A stretch of 64,000 nt of DNA, from contig NZ_BQIP01000003.1 of the NCBI RefSeq assembly GCF_021602585.1, positions 248,001 to 312,000 of the forward strand, written 5' to 3'. Below the pieces are notes generated by a model. The model saw only the letters and a program-made list of their open reading frames with translations, was not told where the DNA came from and ran no database searches. The stretch is from Pseudomonas faucium. Its GTDB lineage: Bacteria > Pseudomonadota > Gammaproteobacteria > Pseudomonadales > Pseudomonadaceae. Positions 38,719-47,728 of this stretch are shown in pieces (the stretch's first letter is position 1; every line of letters starts with the position of its first letter). The position numbers and the translations under genes were made by a program.

Positions 38719-38820
38719 GTTCGGGCCTCATCGCCGGCAAGCCGGCTCCCACAGGAGCCCACAAACTTCGAGATTGTGGCGTTTCTGTGGGAGCCGGCTT
38801 GCCGGCGATGAGGCCCGAAC
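38719..38820. repeat. REP pair 5 (inverted, extended arms)
   Basis: The inverted arms extend beyond the REP core to GTTCGGGCCTCATCGCCGGC on the left and its exact complement on the right (about 36 bp each). This is one of the longest and most perfect pairs in the window. Confidence 0.93.
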
Positions 38821-38859
38821 AGGCAACGCCTTACCCTTCAGAACCCCAGGAAACACCGC

Positions 38860-39078
38860 ATGAAAAAGCTTCTGCTGCCTGCCCTGCTGATCGGCGCTTT
38901 CGCCACCCTGGCCGGCTGCTCCACCCCCAGCCTGATCACCCTCAACGACGGCCGCGAATTCCAGGCAGTCGACGCGCCGCGCTACGAGAAGGCCACCGGC
39001 TTCTACGAGTTCCAGCAGCTCGACGGCAAGCGCACCCGCATCAACAAGGACCAGGTACGCACCATCAGCGACCTGTAA
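38860..39078 (+). CDS. YgdI/YgdR-family small lipoprotein
   Basis: A 72-residue lipoprotein: lipobox TLAGC (Cys20) and an SH3-like DUF903 domain (SLITLNDGREFQAVDAPRYE, RINKDQVRTISDL). Proteins of this family are abundant small outer-membrane lipoproteins without a settled function. A terminator follows immediately. Confidence 0.9.
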   Translation: MKKLLLPALLIGAFATLAGCSTPSLITLNDGREFQAVDAPRYEKATGFYEFQQLDGKRTRINKDQVRTISDL

Positions 39079-39093
39079 TCACGGGCCGGCAAT

Positions 39094-39126
39094 GAAAAAG
39101 GCGATCCATTCGGATCGCCTTTTTTG
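39094..39126 (+). terminator. Bidirectional terminator
   Basis: AAAAAGGCGATCC-ATTC-GGATCGCCTTTTTT: stem flanked by A-run and T-run, so it can stop both the small lipoprotein gene (+) and sspB (-), whose stop codon abuts it. Confidence 0.9.
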
Positions 39127-39558
39127 TTACTTGACCACCTTCAGGCTTGGCCGGCCACTTGGGCGCGGCGGCTGCCCACCGCCTTCTGGCGGGCCATCGT
39201 CGTCAGGCTCGACACCTTCTTCCTCTAACTCGTCATCTTGCATGACCGGCGGCTCCAGCTCGAAGACCATGCCCTGGCCGTTTTCACGGGCATAGATCCC
39301 GAGAATGGCAGCGGCCGGCACGAACAGCGAATGGGACACACCACTGAAACGCCCCTCGAAGCTTACCGCTTCGTTGTCCATGTGCAGGTTGCGCACGGCA
39401 CTGGGGGAGATGTTCAGGACGATCTGGCCGTCACTGGCGAAGCCTTGCGGCACCTGGACAGCCGGGTACTCGGCATTGACCAGCATATGAGGGGTGCAAT
39501 CGTTGTCGACGATCCACTCGTACAGTGCTCGAACCAGATAGGGGCGACTGGAGTTCAT
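39127..39558 (-). CDS. sspB: SspB, ClpXP specificity adaptor
   Basis: A 143-residue protein. The folded domain (RPYLVRALYEWIVDNDCTPH, VNAEYPAVQVPQGF) binds ssrA-tagged and other substrates. An acidic, flexible tail ends in GRPSLKVVK, matching the ClpX-docking XB peptide of E. coli SspB. The start MNSSRPYLVR at 39558 has GGAGCC nearby; the upstream in-frame part belongs to sspA. It lies 10 bp after sspA, as an operon. Confidence 0.95.
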   Translation of the reverse strand: MNSSRPYLVRALYEWIVDNDCTPHMLVNAEYPAVQVPQGFASDGQIVLNISPSAVRNLHMDNEAVSFEGRFSGVSHSLFVPAAAILGIYARENGQGMVFELEPPVMQDDELEEEGVEPDDDGPPEGGGQPPRPSGRPSLKVVK

Positions 39559-39568
39559 CAACGGCTCC

Positions 39569-40309
<741 letters not shown>

Positions 40310-41089
40310 TCAATGCACGTCCTTCCAGTATTCACGCTTGAGCAAATAGGCGAATACGAAGAAGAAAGCCAGGTACAGCAACACGTAGGTACCAATGCGC
40401 TGGCTTTCCAGTTTGACCGGGTTGGCCGAATAGGCCAGGAAGGTCACCAGGTTCTTGACCTTCTCGTCGAACTGCTCGGTGGTCAGGGTACCGGAATTCG
40501 GCGTGATGGTCAGCTGGTCACAGGCTTCATGGGTCAGCGGGCTCCCCGTCAATGGGTCGAATTGTTTCTTGCCATCGACCACGGTCTGCACCTGCTTGCA
40601 GCCAACCACCTGGTTGCCCTGCAGGCCGACCAGCACGTTGGGCATGCCGACGTTGGGGAAGACCTTGTTGTTCACCCCGTAAGGCCGCGACTTGTCCTCG
40701 TAGAAGCTGCGCAGGTAGGTGTACAACCAGTCGGTGCCGCGCACCCGGGCAACCAGGGTCAGGTCAGGTGGCGCAGCACCGAACCAGGCCTTGGCGTCGG
40801 CCGGCTGCATGCCGATGTTCATGTGGTCGCCGATCTTGGCACCGGTGAACACCAGCTTCTCCAGCATCAGTTCATGGGGGATCCCCAAGTCGTCGGCAAC
40901 CCGCTCGTAGCGCTGGAACTTGGCGCTGTGGCAGCCCATGCAATAGTTGGCGAACGTGCGCGCGCCATCCTGCATGGCGGCCTTGTCAGCCAGGTCGATA
41001 TCGACCTTGTCCAGCTCCAGGCCATGTTCGGCAGCGAAGGAAAAGGCAGGCATCACTGCCAGCAAAAATACTGCAATCAACTTTTTCAT
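40310..41089 (-). CDS. petC: Cytochrome c1 of the bc1 complex
   Basis: A 259-residue haem protein: signal peptide (MKKLIAVFLLAVMPAFSFA), covalent haem site NYCMGCHSAKF, a methionine-ligand region (GMQPADAK and later), and a C-terminal membrane anchor (GTYVLLYLAFFFVFAYLL). It passes electrons from the Rieske protein to soluble cytochrome c. Its start codon overlaps the last base of petB. The hairpin terminator follows. Confidence 0.95.
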   Translation of the reverse strand: MKKLIAVFLLAVMPAFSFAAEHGLELDKVDIDLADKAAMQDGARTFANYCMGCHSAKFQRYERVADDLGIPHELMLEKLVFTGAKIGDHMNIGMQPADAKAWFGAAPPDLTLVARVRGTDWLYTYLRSFYEDKSRPYGVNNKVFPNVGMPNVLVGLQGNQVVGCKQVQTVVDGKKQFDPLTGSPLTHEACDQLTITPNSGTLTTEQFDEKVKNLVTFLAYSANPVKLESQRIGTYVLLYLAFFFVFAYLLKREYWKDVH

Positions 41090-42300
41090 CAGCCAGTCAC
41101 CCTTTCCGGAACCGGTTTGGTCTTCTCGAGCCTTGTGTAGAACGGCATCAGCAGGAAGTAGGCGAAGTACAGCACCGTGCACACCTGCGACAGCAAGGTA
41201 CGCCCAGGCGTCGGTGCCAGCACGCCGAGCACGCCGAGAATCACGAAGGCCACGCAGAACACCAGCAGGAAGACCTTGCTGATCCAGCCCTTGTAGCGCA
41301 TCGAGCGCACAGGGCTGCGGTCCAGCCAGGGCAGCACGAACAGCACAGCGATCGCCGCACCCATGGCAATGACGCCGAACAGTTTGTCAGGCACCGCACG
41401 CAAGATCGCGTAGAACGGCGTGAAGTACCACACCGGGGCAATATGCTCAGGCGTCTTGAACGCGTTGGCCTGTTCGAAGTTGGGTTTTTCCAGGAAGTAA
41501 CCGCCCATTTCCGGGAAGAAGAACACCACGGCGCAGAACACGAACAGGAATACCACCACGCCGACGATGTCTTTCACGGTGTAGTAAGGGTGGAACGGGA
41601 TGCCATCCAGGGGAATGCCGTTCTCGTCCTTCTTCTTCTTGATGTCGACGCCATCGGGGTTGTTCGAACCCACTTCGTGCAGCGCCAGGATATGCAGCAC
41701 CACCAGGCCCAGAATCACGATCGGCAGGGCCACCACGTGCAAGGCGAAGAAGCGGTTCAGGGTGATGCCCGAAATCAGGTAGTCACCACGGATCCACTGG
41801 GTGAGGTCGCCGCCGATCACCGGGATGGCGCCGAACAGCGAAATGATCACCTGGGCACCCCAGTACGACATCTGCCCCCACGGCAGCAGGTAGCCCATGA
41901 AGGCCTCGGCCATCAGCGCCAGGTAGATCAGCATGCCGAACAGCCAGACCAGCTCGCGTGGCTTCTGGTAGGAGCCGTAGAGCAGGCCGCGGAACATGTG
42001 CAGGTAGACCACGATGAAGAACGCCGAGGCGCCCGTGGAGTGCAGGTAGCGCAGGATCCAGCCGTACTCGACGTCACGCATGATGTACTCGACCGAGGCG
42101 AAGGCCTCTTCTGCCGAGGGCGTGAAACTCATGGTCAGCCATACGCCGGTGACGATCTGGTTGACCAGCACCAGCAGGGCCAGGGAGCCGAAGAAGTACA
42201 GGAAGTTGAAGTTCTTGGGCGCGTAATACTTGCTCAGGTGGTCTTCCCACATCTTGGTCGCGGGGAAGCGAGCATCAATCCAGTCCATGAACTTGCTCAT
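41089..42300 (-). CDS. petB: Cytochrome b of the bc1 complex
   Basis: A 403-residue, eight-helix protein that binds haems bL and bH. Haem-ligand helices: STGASAFFIVVYLHMFRG and LHVVALPIVILGLVVLHILA. The Qo-site tetrapeptide usually PEWY reads PVWY (in HIAPVWYFTPFYAILR). Of two adjacent ATGs, 42300 (MSKFMDWIDARFPATK) gives the usual start; 42303 would add one Met. It overlaps the petA stop. Confidence 0.96.
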   Translation of the reverse strand: MSKFMDWIDARFPATKMWEDHLSKYYAPKNFNFLYFFGSLALLVLVNQIVTGVWLTMSFTPSAEEAFASVEYIMRDVEYGWILRYLHSTGASAFFIVVYLHMFRGLLYGSYQKPRELVWLFGMLIYLALMAEAFMGYLLPWGQMSYWGAQVIISLFGAIPVIGGDLTQWIRGDYLISGITLNRFFALHVVALPIVILGLVVLHILALHEVGSNNPDGVDIKKKKDENGIPLDGIPFHPYYTVKDIVGVVVFLFVFCAVVFFFPEMGGYFLEKPNFEQANAFKTPEHIAPVWYFTPFYAILRAVPDKLFGVIAMGAAIAVLFVLPWLDRSPVRSMRYKGWISKVFLLVFCVAFVILGVLGVLAPTPGRTLLSQVCTVLYFAYFLLMPFYTRLEKTKPVPERVTG

Positions 42301-42893
42301 CATGCTTTCTCCTGGTCGACGCCGATGACGATGATGTCATCCGACTCGTAAGAGTGCGGCGGCACTGGCAGGTTGAGAGGCGCTGGCTGCGACTTGTAGA
42401 CACGCCCAGCCAGGTCGTAATGGGAGCCGTGGCACGGGCAGAAGTAGCCGCCCACCCATTTCGGGCCGAGGTCGGCAGGGGCGACTTCCGGGCGGAAGGT
42501 CGGCGAGCAGCCCAGGTGGGTGCACAGGCCGACGAGAATGAGGATTTCCGGCTTGATCGAGCGTACCTCGGGGTCGACATAGGCCGGCTGCTCCGACGCT
42601 TTGGACTCCGGGTCGGACAGCTCGCCCGTGATCTTCTTGAGGTTGCCCAGGATCTCTTGCGTTCGCCGCACGATGAATACGGGCTGGCCGCGCCACTCAG
42701 CGACCATTTGCTGCCCAGGTTCGACCTTGGCGATATTGACCTTCACCGGTGCACCGGCTGCTTTCGCCTTGGCACTGGGAAACCATGACCCCACGAACGG
42801 TACCGCAGCCCCCACTGCCCCCGCTGCCCCGACCACGGATGTCGCGGCTACGAGGAAGCGGCGCCGGCCTGCGTTGACGCCGTCATTGCTCAT
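42300..42893 (-). CDS. petA: Rieske iron-sulfur subunit of the bc1 complex
   Basis: A 197-residue protein with a Tat-type signal (GRRRFLVAATSVVGAAG) that also anchors it. The two cluster-binding boxes are CTHLGCSPTF and CPCHGSHYD. It carries the 2Fe-2S cluster that oxidises ubiquinol at the Qo site. First gene of petABC; upstream 210 bp separate it from the rpsI terminator and must hold its promoter. Confidence 0.96.
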   Translation of the reverse strand: MSNDGVNAGRRRFLVAATSVVGAAGAVGAAVPFVGSWFPSAKAKAAGAPVKVNIAKVEPGQQMVAEWRGQPVFIVRRTQEILGNLKKITGELSDPESKASEQPAYVDPEVRSIKPEILILVGLCTHLGCSPTFRPEVAPADLGPKWVGGYFCPCHGSHYDLAGRVYKSQPAPLNLPVPPHSYESDDIIVIGVDQEKA

Positions 42894-43104
42894 TCAGTCC
42901 TCTCCCATCAGCTTGCTTGGCCTGTTGGATCAGGCCTGTACTTAGGTAATGTCTGTGGCACTAAAAATTGGTCGTCATGGTAAGTAACAAAACCACACAA
43001 TGACAAGGTGATTACCCCCACTACAGGCTGTAACCCTCGCTTTGCTTGATCTGCGTCTATGCGCCAAGTCGCCACCGACATGCTGACAGGTTAGTTCAAG
43101 ACAT

Positions 43105-43140
43105 AAAAAAAGCCCGGTTCCAAGGAACCGGGCTTTTTTT
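43105..43140 (-). terminator. Terminator after rplM-rpsI
   Basis: AAAAAAAGCCCGGTTCC-AAG-GGAACCGGGCTTTTTTT hairpin. Strong T-runs exist on both strands, so it could work bidirectionally; it lies 16 bp past the rpsI stop. Confidence 0.93.
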
Positions 43141-43156
43141 GACTGCCGAAGCGGTA

Positions 43157-43549
43157 TTAACGCTTGGAGTACTGAGGACGCTTACGCGCTTTACGCAGAC
43201 CCACTTTCTTACGCTCGACTTCACGAGCGTCGCGGGTGACGTAGCCAGCACGACGCAGAGCGCCACGCAGGGTTTCGTCGTATTCCATCAGAGCGCGGGT
43301 GATACCGTGACGGATCGCACCGGCTTGACCGCTGACACCACCACCGGAAACGGTGACGTAGATGTCGAACTTCTCAACGGTCTCGGTCAGTTCCAGCGGC
43401 TGGCGAACAACCATGCGAGCGGTTTCGCGACCGAAGAACACGTCCAGAGAACGGTTGTTGATGGAGATGTTACCAGTACCCGGACGCAGGAAAACGCGAG
43501 CGGTTGCGGTCTTGCGACGGCCAGTGCCGTAATTTTGAGTCGCCGACAT
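43157..43549 (-). CDS. rpsI: 30S ribosomal protein S9
   Basis: A 130-residue ribosomal protein: [19 protein letters not shown] at the start, [19 protein letters not shown] in the middle, and the basic tail ending QYSKR that reaches into the P site and contacts tRNA. It lies 14 bp after rplM, the universal operon order. Confidence 0.98.
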   Translation of the reverse strand: MSATQNYGTGRRKTATARVFLRPGTGNISINNRSLDVFFGRETARMVVRQPLELTETVEKFDIYVTVSGGGVSGQAGAIRHGITRALMEYDETLRGALRRAGYVTRDAREVERKKVGLRKARKRPQYSKR

Positions 43550-43563
43550 AATGAACTATCCCG

Positions 43564-43992
43564 TTAGATCTTCAGTTCTTGAGGCTGCTGAGCAGTGTGT
43601 GGGTGAGCAGCACCCGCGTACACTTTCAGCTTGCGGTACATGTCGCGACCCAGCGGGTTCTTCGGCAGCATGCCTTTGACCGCGGTTTCGATAACACGCT
43701 CAGGGGCTTTGGCGATCAACTTCTCGAAGTTGATTTCCTTGATGCCACCTGGGAAGCCGGAGTGGGAGTAGTACATCTTGTCGGAAGACTTGGCGCCAGT
43801 TACACGGATCTGCTCGGCGTTGATGACGACGATGTAGTCGCCGGTGTCAACGTGAGGGGTGTATTCTGGTTTGTGTTTGCCACGCAGACGGGTAGCGATT
43901 TCGGTAGCCAGACGACCCAGGGTCTGGCCAGCGGCGTCGACTACGAACCACTCGCGCTTTACTGTTTCCGGTTTAGCAGTAAAAGTTTTCAT
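43564..43992 (-). CDS. rplM: 50S ribosomal protein L13
   Basis: A 142-residue ribosomal protein: [40 protein letters not shown] and the conserved [20 protein letters not shown]. First gene of the rplM-rpsI operon. Confidence 0.98.
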   Translation of the reverse strand: MKTFTAKPETVKREWFVVDAAGQTLGRLATEIATRLRGKHKPEYTPHVDTGDYIVVINAEQIRVTGAKSSDKMYYSHSGFPGGIKEINFEKLIAKAPERVIETAVKGMLPKNPLGRDMYRKLKVYAGAAHPHTAQQPQELKI

Positions 43993-44035
43993 TCTCTAAA
44001 GCCTCAGAGGCCGCCCAGCGAAAAATAGACGGCGA

Positions 44036-44064
44036 ATCTTACTGGATAGTGCACACCTTGCCAA
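44036..44064 (-). promoter_or_regulatory. Promoter of rplM-rpsI
   Basis: Minus-strand -35 TTGGCA (44059-44064) and -10 TAAGAT (44036-44041) with a 17-bp spacer, about 45 bp before the rplM start. Confidence 0.65.
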
Positions 44065-44250
44065 GGGCAAGCGCGCAGCCGAACACAGGCGCTATTGGGG
44101 GCTCGGGTCGGGCACGCCAATGTTCGACGGGGTTCATCCTGCGTGGTGGTGCATCACTTCCTCCACACGGAGAGGGGCCGAATTATCCAGATTGCGCGAA
44201 AAATTTCAACCTGCTTTTATGGATGTCTTTGCCCAAGGAGTGCTTTCCCG

Positions 44251-45291
44251 ATGGAATACCGCAAGCTCGGCCGTACCGACCTGGATGTCAGCGCCCTGTG
44301 CCTGGGCACCATGACCTGGGGCGAACAGAACGATGGCGCCGAGGCCTTCGCCCAGATCGCCATGGCCAAGGCCTATGGCGTCAACTTCATCGACACCGCC
44401 GAAATGTACCCGGTGCCGCCGCGCCCCGAGACCTACGCCGCCACCGAGCGCATCATCGGCAACTGGTTCCGCCAGCAGGGTGACCGCGACGACTGGATCC
44501 TCGCCAGCAAGGTCGCCGGCCCCGGCAACGGCATCAGCCACATCCGCGACGGCCAGCTCAAGCACAACCGCACGCACATCGTTGCCGCGCTGGACGAAAG
44601 CCTCAAGCGCCTGCACACCGACCGCATCGACCTGTACCAGCTGCACTGGCCCGAGCGCAGCACCAACTTCTTCGGCAAGCTGGGCTACCAGCACCTGGCC
44701 AATGACCTGTTCACGCCGCTGGAAGAAACCCTCGAGGTGCTCGACGAGCAGGTGCGCGCCGGCAAGATCCGCCATATCGGCCTGTCCAACGAAACGCCCT
44801 GGGGCACCATGAAGTTCCTGCAGCTGGCGGAAAGCCGCGGCTGGCCGCGGGCGGTGTCGATCCAGAACCCGTACAACCTGCTCAACCGCAGCTTCGAGGT
44901 GGGCCTGGCGGAGGTGGCGATTCGCGAGCAGTGCGGCCTGCTGGCCTATTCGCCGCTGGCGTTCGGCATGCTGTCGGGCAAGTACGAAAACGGCGCCCGC
45001 CCGGCCACTGCCCGCCTGTCCTTGTTCAGCCGCTTTGCCCGCTATTCCAATCCGCAGACCGTGGCGGCCTGCAGCCGCTACATCAAGCTGGCGCGCGACC
45101 ATGGGCTGGACCCGGCGCAGATGGCCCTGGCGTTCGTCACCCGGCAACCGTTCGTGACCAGCAACATCATCGGCGCCACCGACCTGGTGCAACTGGAGAG
45201 CAACCTCAAGAGCCTGCAACTGAGCCTGAGCGACGAGCTGCTGGCAGCGATCGAGGCGGTTCACCAGGACCAGCCGAACCCGGCGCCCTGA
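44251..45291 (+). CDS. tas: Tas-type NADP(H)-dependent aldo-keto reductase
   Basis: A 346-residue AKR, the same length as E. coli Tas. Start MEYRKLGRTDLDVSALCLGT at 44251 with ribosome site AAGGAG at 44234-44239. Catalytic Asp/Tyr/Lys/His positions are visible in NFIDTAEMYPV, ASKVAG and LYQLHWPER. The loop NGISHIRDG and the end SNIIGATDLVQLESNL bind NADP. E. coli Tas suppresses a tyrosine auxotrophy by an unclear route; the natural substrate is unknown. It stands alone. Confidence 0.9.
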   Translation: MEYRKLGRTDLDVSALCLGTMTWGEQNDGAEAFAQIAMAKAYGVNFIDTAEMYPVPPRPETYAATERIIGNWFRQQGDRDDWILASKVAGPGNGISHIRDGQLKHNRTHIVAALDESLKRLHTDRIDLYQLHWPERSTNFFGKLGYQHLANDLFTPLEETLEVLDEQVRAGKIRHIGLSNETPWGTMKFLQLAESRGWPRAVSIQNPYNLLNRSFEVGLAEVAIREQCGLLAYSPLAFGMLSGKYENGARPATARLSLFSRFARYSNPQTVAACSRYIKLARDHGLDPAQMALAFVTRQPFVTSNIIGATDLVQLESNLKSLQLSLSDELLAAIEAVHQDQPNPAP

Positions 45292-45394
45292 CCTGCAGGG
45301 GCCGCTTTGCGGCCCGCTGTTACACGGGGTAGACACAATCGCCAAAAAATAAGACGATCCAGCCGGTGATTGACCACTCTACCCTATAAGAACA

Positions 45395-46399
45395 ATGACA
45401 ATGATGTTTACCCAACCCTCGGCGTCGCTGCGGCGCGTCAGCATCCTGGCCATTGACAAGGTCTTTGCTTCGACCCTGATGCAGGCCAAGGATTTCTTCC
45501 ACCTCGCCAGCTTGCGCTACAGCAAACAGCTGGGCCTGGGCCTGCAGCCGATGTTCGACATCAGCCTGGTGAGCCCCGACGGCCAGCCGGTGGACAGCTT
45601 CAGCAACGTGCAACTGCCGGTCGACGGCGGCCTCGACGATGCCGACGTGATCATCCTCCCGGCCTTCTGGGAAGATTTCGACACCCTCTTGCAACGCTAC
45701 CCCCAGGTATTGCCATGGCTGCGCCAGCAGCATGCCCGTGGCGCGGTCCTGTGCGCAGAGGCAAGCGGCGTGTTCTGGCTGGCCGAGGCGGGCCTGCTCG
45801 ACGGCAAGGAGGCAACCACCTACTGGCGCTTCTTCGCCAGCTTCGCCGAGCGTTTCCCCAAGATCCGGCTCAACCAGGACAAGCACCTGACCGATGCCGA
45901 CAACCTGTACTGTGCAGGCGGCACCACCTCGGCCTGCGACCTGTACATCTACCTGATCGAGCGTTTCTGCGGGGCCAACGTGGCCCGCGCGGTGGCCCGT
46001 GACATCCTCTATGAAGTGCAGCGCAACTACACCCCGGGGCGCATGGGCTTCGGTGGGCAGAAGCTGCACCAGGACCTGATCATCCTGCAGATCCAGCACT
46101 GGCTGGAGGAGCATTTCGCCGACAAGTTCCGCTTCGAGGATGTGGCCCGCAACCATGGCATGAGCATCCGCAACTTCATGCGCCGCTTCCAGGGGGCGAC
46201 CGGCGACAAGCCGTTGCATTACCTGCAGCGCTTGCGCATCGAGACGGCCAAGGGGCTGCTGTCGAGCACGCGCAAGAGCATCAAGACCATCAGCTACGAA
46301 GTGGGCTATGACGATGCCAGCTTCTTTGCGCGGTTGTTCCGCCAGCACACGGAGTTGTCGCCGAACCAGTATCGCCAGCAGTTCATGCAGGAAGCCTGA
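45395..46399 (+). CDS. GlxA-type transcriptional regulator (DJ-1/PfpI domain + AraC HTH)
   Basis: A 334-residue regulator. Residues 10-200 form a class I amidotransferase-like sensor: VSILAIDKVFASTLMQAKDF, then GAVLCAEASGVFWLAEAGLLDG, where the usual catalytic Cys position follows the family without an obvious triad. Residues about 230-330 form an AraC/XylS double HTH (FRFEDVARNHGMSIRNFMRR and ISYEVGYDDASFFARLFRQH). Members regulate catabolism of quaternary amines or arginine in pseudomonads, but no such genes are adjacent. The exact start among ATGs at 45395, 45401 and 45404 is not decided by a clear ribosome site. Confidence 0.87.
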   Translation: MTMMFTQPSASLRRVSILAIDKVFASTLMQAKDFFHLASLRYSKQLGLGLQPMFDISLVSPDGQPVDSFSNVQLPVDGGLDDADVIILPAFWEDFDTLLQRYPQVLPWLRQQHARGAVLCAEASGVFWLAEAGLLDGKEATTYWRFFASFAERFPKIRLNQDKHLTDADNLYCAGGTTSACDLYIYLIERFCGANVARAVARDILYEVQRNYTPGRMGFGGQKLHQDLIILQIQHWLEEHFADKFRFEDVARNHGMSIRNFMRRFQGATGDKPLHYLQRLRIETAKGLLSSTRKSIKTISYEVGYDDASFFARLFRQHTELSPNQYRQQFMQEA

Positions 46400-46406
46400 A
46401 ACCACT

Positions 46407-46499
46407 GGGGCCGCTTCGTGCCCCATCGCCGGCAAGCCGGCCCCCACACCAATCTCTGTGGGAGCCGGCTTGCCGGCGATGGGCCGCAAAGCGGCCCCC
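46407..46499. repeat. REP pair 6 (inverted)
   Basis: Inverted REP cores within outer GGGGCCGCTT...AAGCGGCCCC arms, filling the gap between the convergent GlxA-type and zapE genes. The zapE stop lies 5 bp away. Confidence 0.92.
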
Positions 46500-46504
46500 G
46501 TTGT

Positions 46505-47599
46505 TTACGGCTTGTGTGCGCGCGACAGGAATTCGTGCGACTGCATCTCCAGCAACCGGCTCAGGGTGCGCTGGAATTCGAACGCCAAGCGCCCGCCGGT
46601 GTACAAGTCCTTGAGCTCCACCTCGGCCGAGATGATCAGCTTGACGTTGCGGTCGTAGAACTCGTCGACCATGTTGATGAAGCGCCGGGCGATGTCGTCG
46701 GTGGTCACGCTCATCTGCTCGACGTTGCTCAGCAGCACGGCGTGGAAGATCTTGCCCAGCTCGATGTAGTCGTTCTGGCTGCGCGGCCCGTCGCACAGGG
46801 CACGGAAGTCGAACCAGGCAACATCGTCACAGGTGCGCAGGGCGTGGATCGGGCGGTTCTCGATCATCAGCACGTCGTTGTCGACCGCCTGGGTGCACTC
46901 CGGCGTCAGCGCCTTGAAGCTTGCGCGCATGCTCTGCTCGGCCGCTTCGTTCAGCGGGAAGTGGAACAGCTCGGCCTGCTCCAGGTGGCGCAGGCGGTAG
47001 TCGACGCCGCTGTCGACGTTCACCACATCGGTGTACTGCTTGATCATGGCGATGGCCGGCAGGAAGCGCGCACGCTGCAGGCCATCCTTGTACAGGCCGT
47101 CGGGGACGATGTTGGAGGTCGCCACCAGCGAGACGCCGTTCTTGAACAGCTCTTCCATCAAGGTGCCGAGGATCATGGCATCGGTGATGTCGGAAACGAA
47201 GAACTCATCGAAGCAGATGACCCTGGCTTCTTCGCTGAAGCGCTTGGCGATGATGGTCAGCGGGTTCTTCTCGCCCTTGAGGGTCTTCATCTCCTCGTGG
47301 ACGCGCTTCATGAAGCGGTGGAAGTGCGTACGCATCTTCTGCTTGAACGGCAGCGCCTCGAAGAACGTATCGACCAGGTAGGTCTTGCCGCGCCCTACTC
47401 CACCCCAGAAATACAGGCCCTTGACCGGCGTCTGCTCCTTCTTGCCGAACAGCTTGCCGAACACGCCCGGCTTGTTGTTCTGCGCAGCGATCAGGTCGTC
47501 GTACAGACGCTGCAGGTGACGCACCGCAGTTTCCTGCGCCGCGTCATGGAAGAAGTCGGGACGTTTCAGATCTGCTTGATATCGTTCTAGGGGCGTCAT
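46505..47599 (-). CDS. zapE: ZapE, AAA+ ATPase associated with FtsZ
   Basis: A 364-residue AFG1-type ATPase. Walker A is WGGVGRGKTYLVDTF, Walker B is RVICFDEFFVSDITDA, and sensor regions are LVATSNIVPDGLYKDG and RFINMVDEFYDRNVKL. ZapE associates with the Z ring and is needed under low oxygen or heat in E. coli. Start MTPLERYQADLKRP is typical. It lies upstream of the trpS terminator as a single gene. Confidence 0.94.
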   Translation of the reverse strand: MTPLERYQADLKRPDFFHDAAQETAVRHLQRLYDDLIAAQNNKPGVFGKLFGKKEQTPVKGLYFWGGVGRGKTYLVDTFFEALPFKQKMRTHFHRFMKRVHEEMKTLKGEKNPLTIIAKRFSEEARVICFDEFFVSDITDAMILGTLMEELFKNGVSLVATSNIVPDGLYKDGLQRARFLPAIAMIKQYTDVVNVDSGVDYRLRHLEQAELFHFPLNEAAEQSMRASFKALTPECTQAVDNDVLMIENRPIHALRTCDDVAWFDFRALCDGPRSQNDYIELGKIFHAVLLSNVEQMSVTTDDIARRFINMVDEFYDRNVKLIISAEVELKDLYTGGRLAFEFQRTLSRLLEMQSHEFLSRAHKP

Positions 47600-47617
47600 G
47601 ATTTCGTTAGCGAGGCA

Positions 47618-47653
47618 ACAAAAAACGGGCCGTCACTGTAGCGACAGGCCCGC
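47618..47653 (-). terminator. Terminator after trpS
   Basis: Minus strand GCGGGCCTGTCGC-TACAGT-GACGGCCCGTTTTTT: imperfect GC-rich stem and T-run located about 75 bp past the trpS stop. Confidence 0.8.
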
Positions 47654-47728
47654 TTAATGGCAATGCGACTTGCGTCAATATGCCTCATTCAAGGCAGTAA
47701 TCCGCTGCATGGCACCGGCGCCAGGAGG

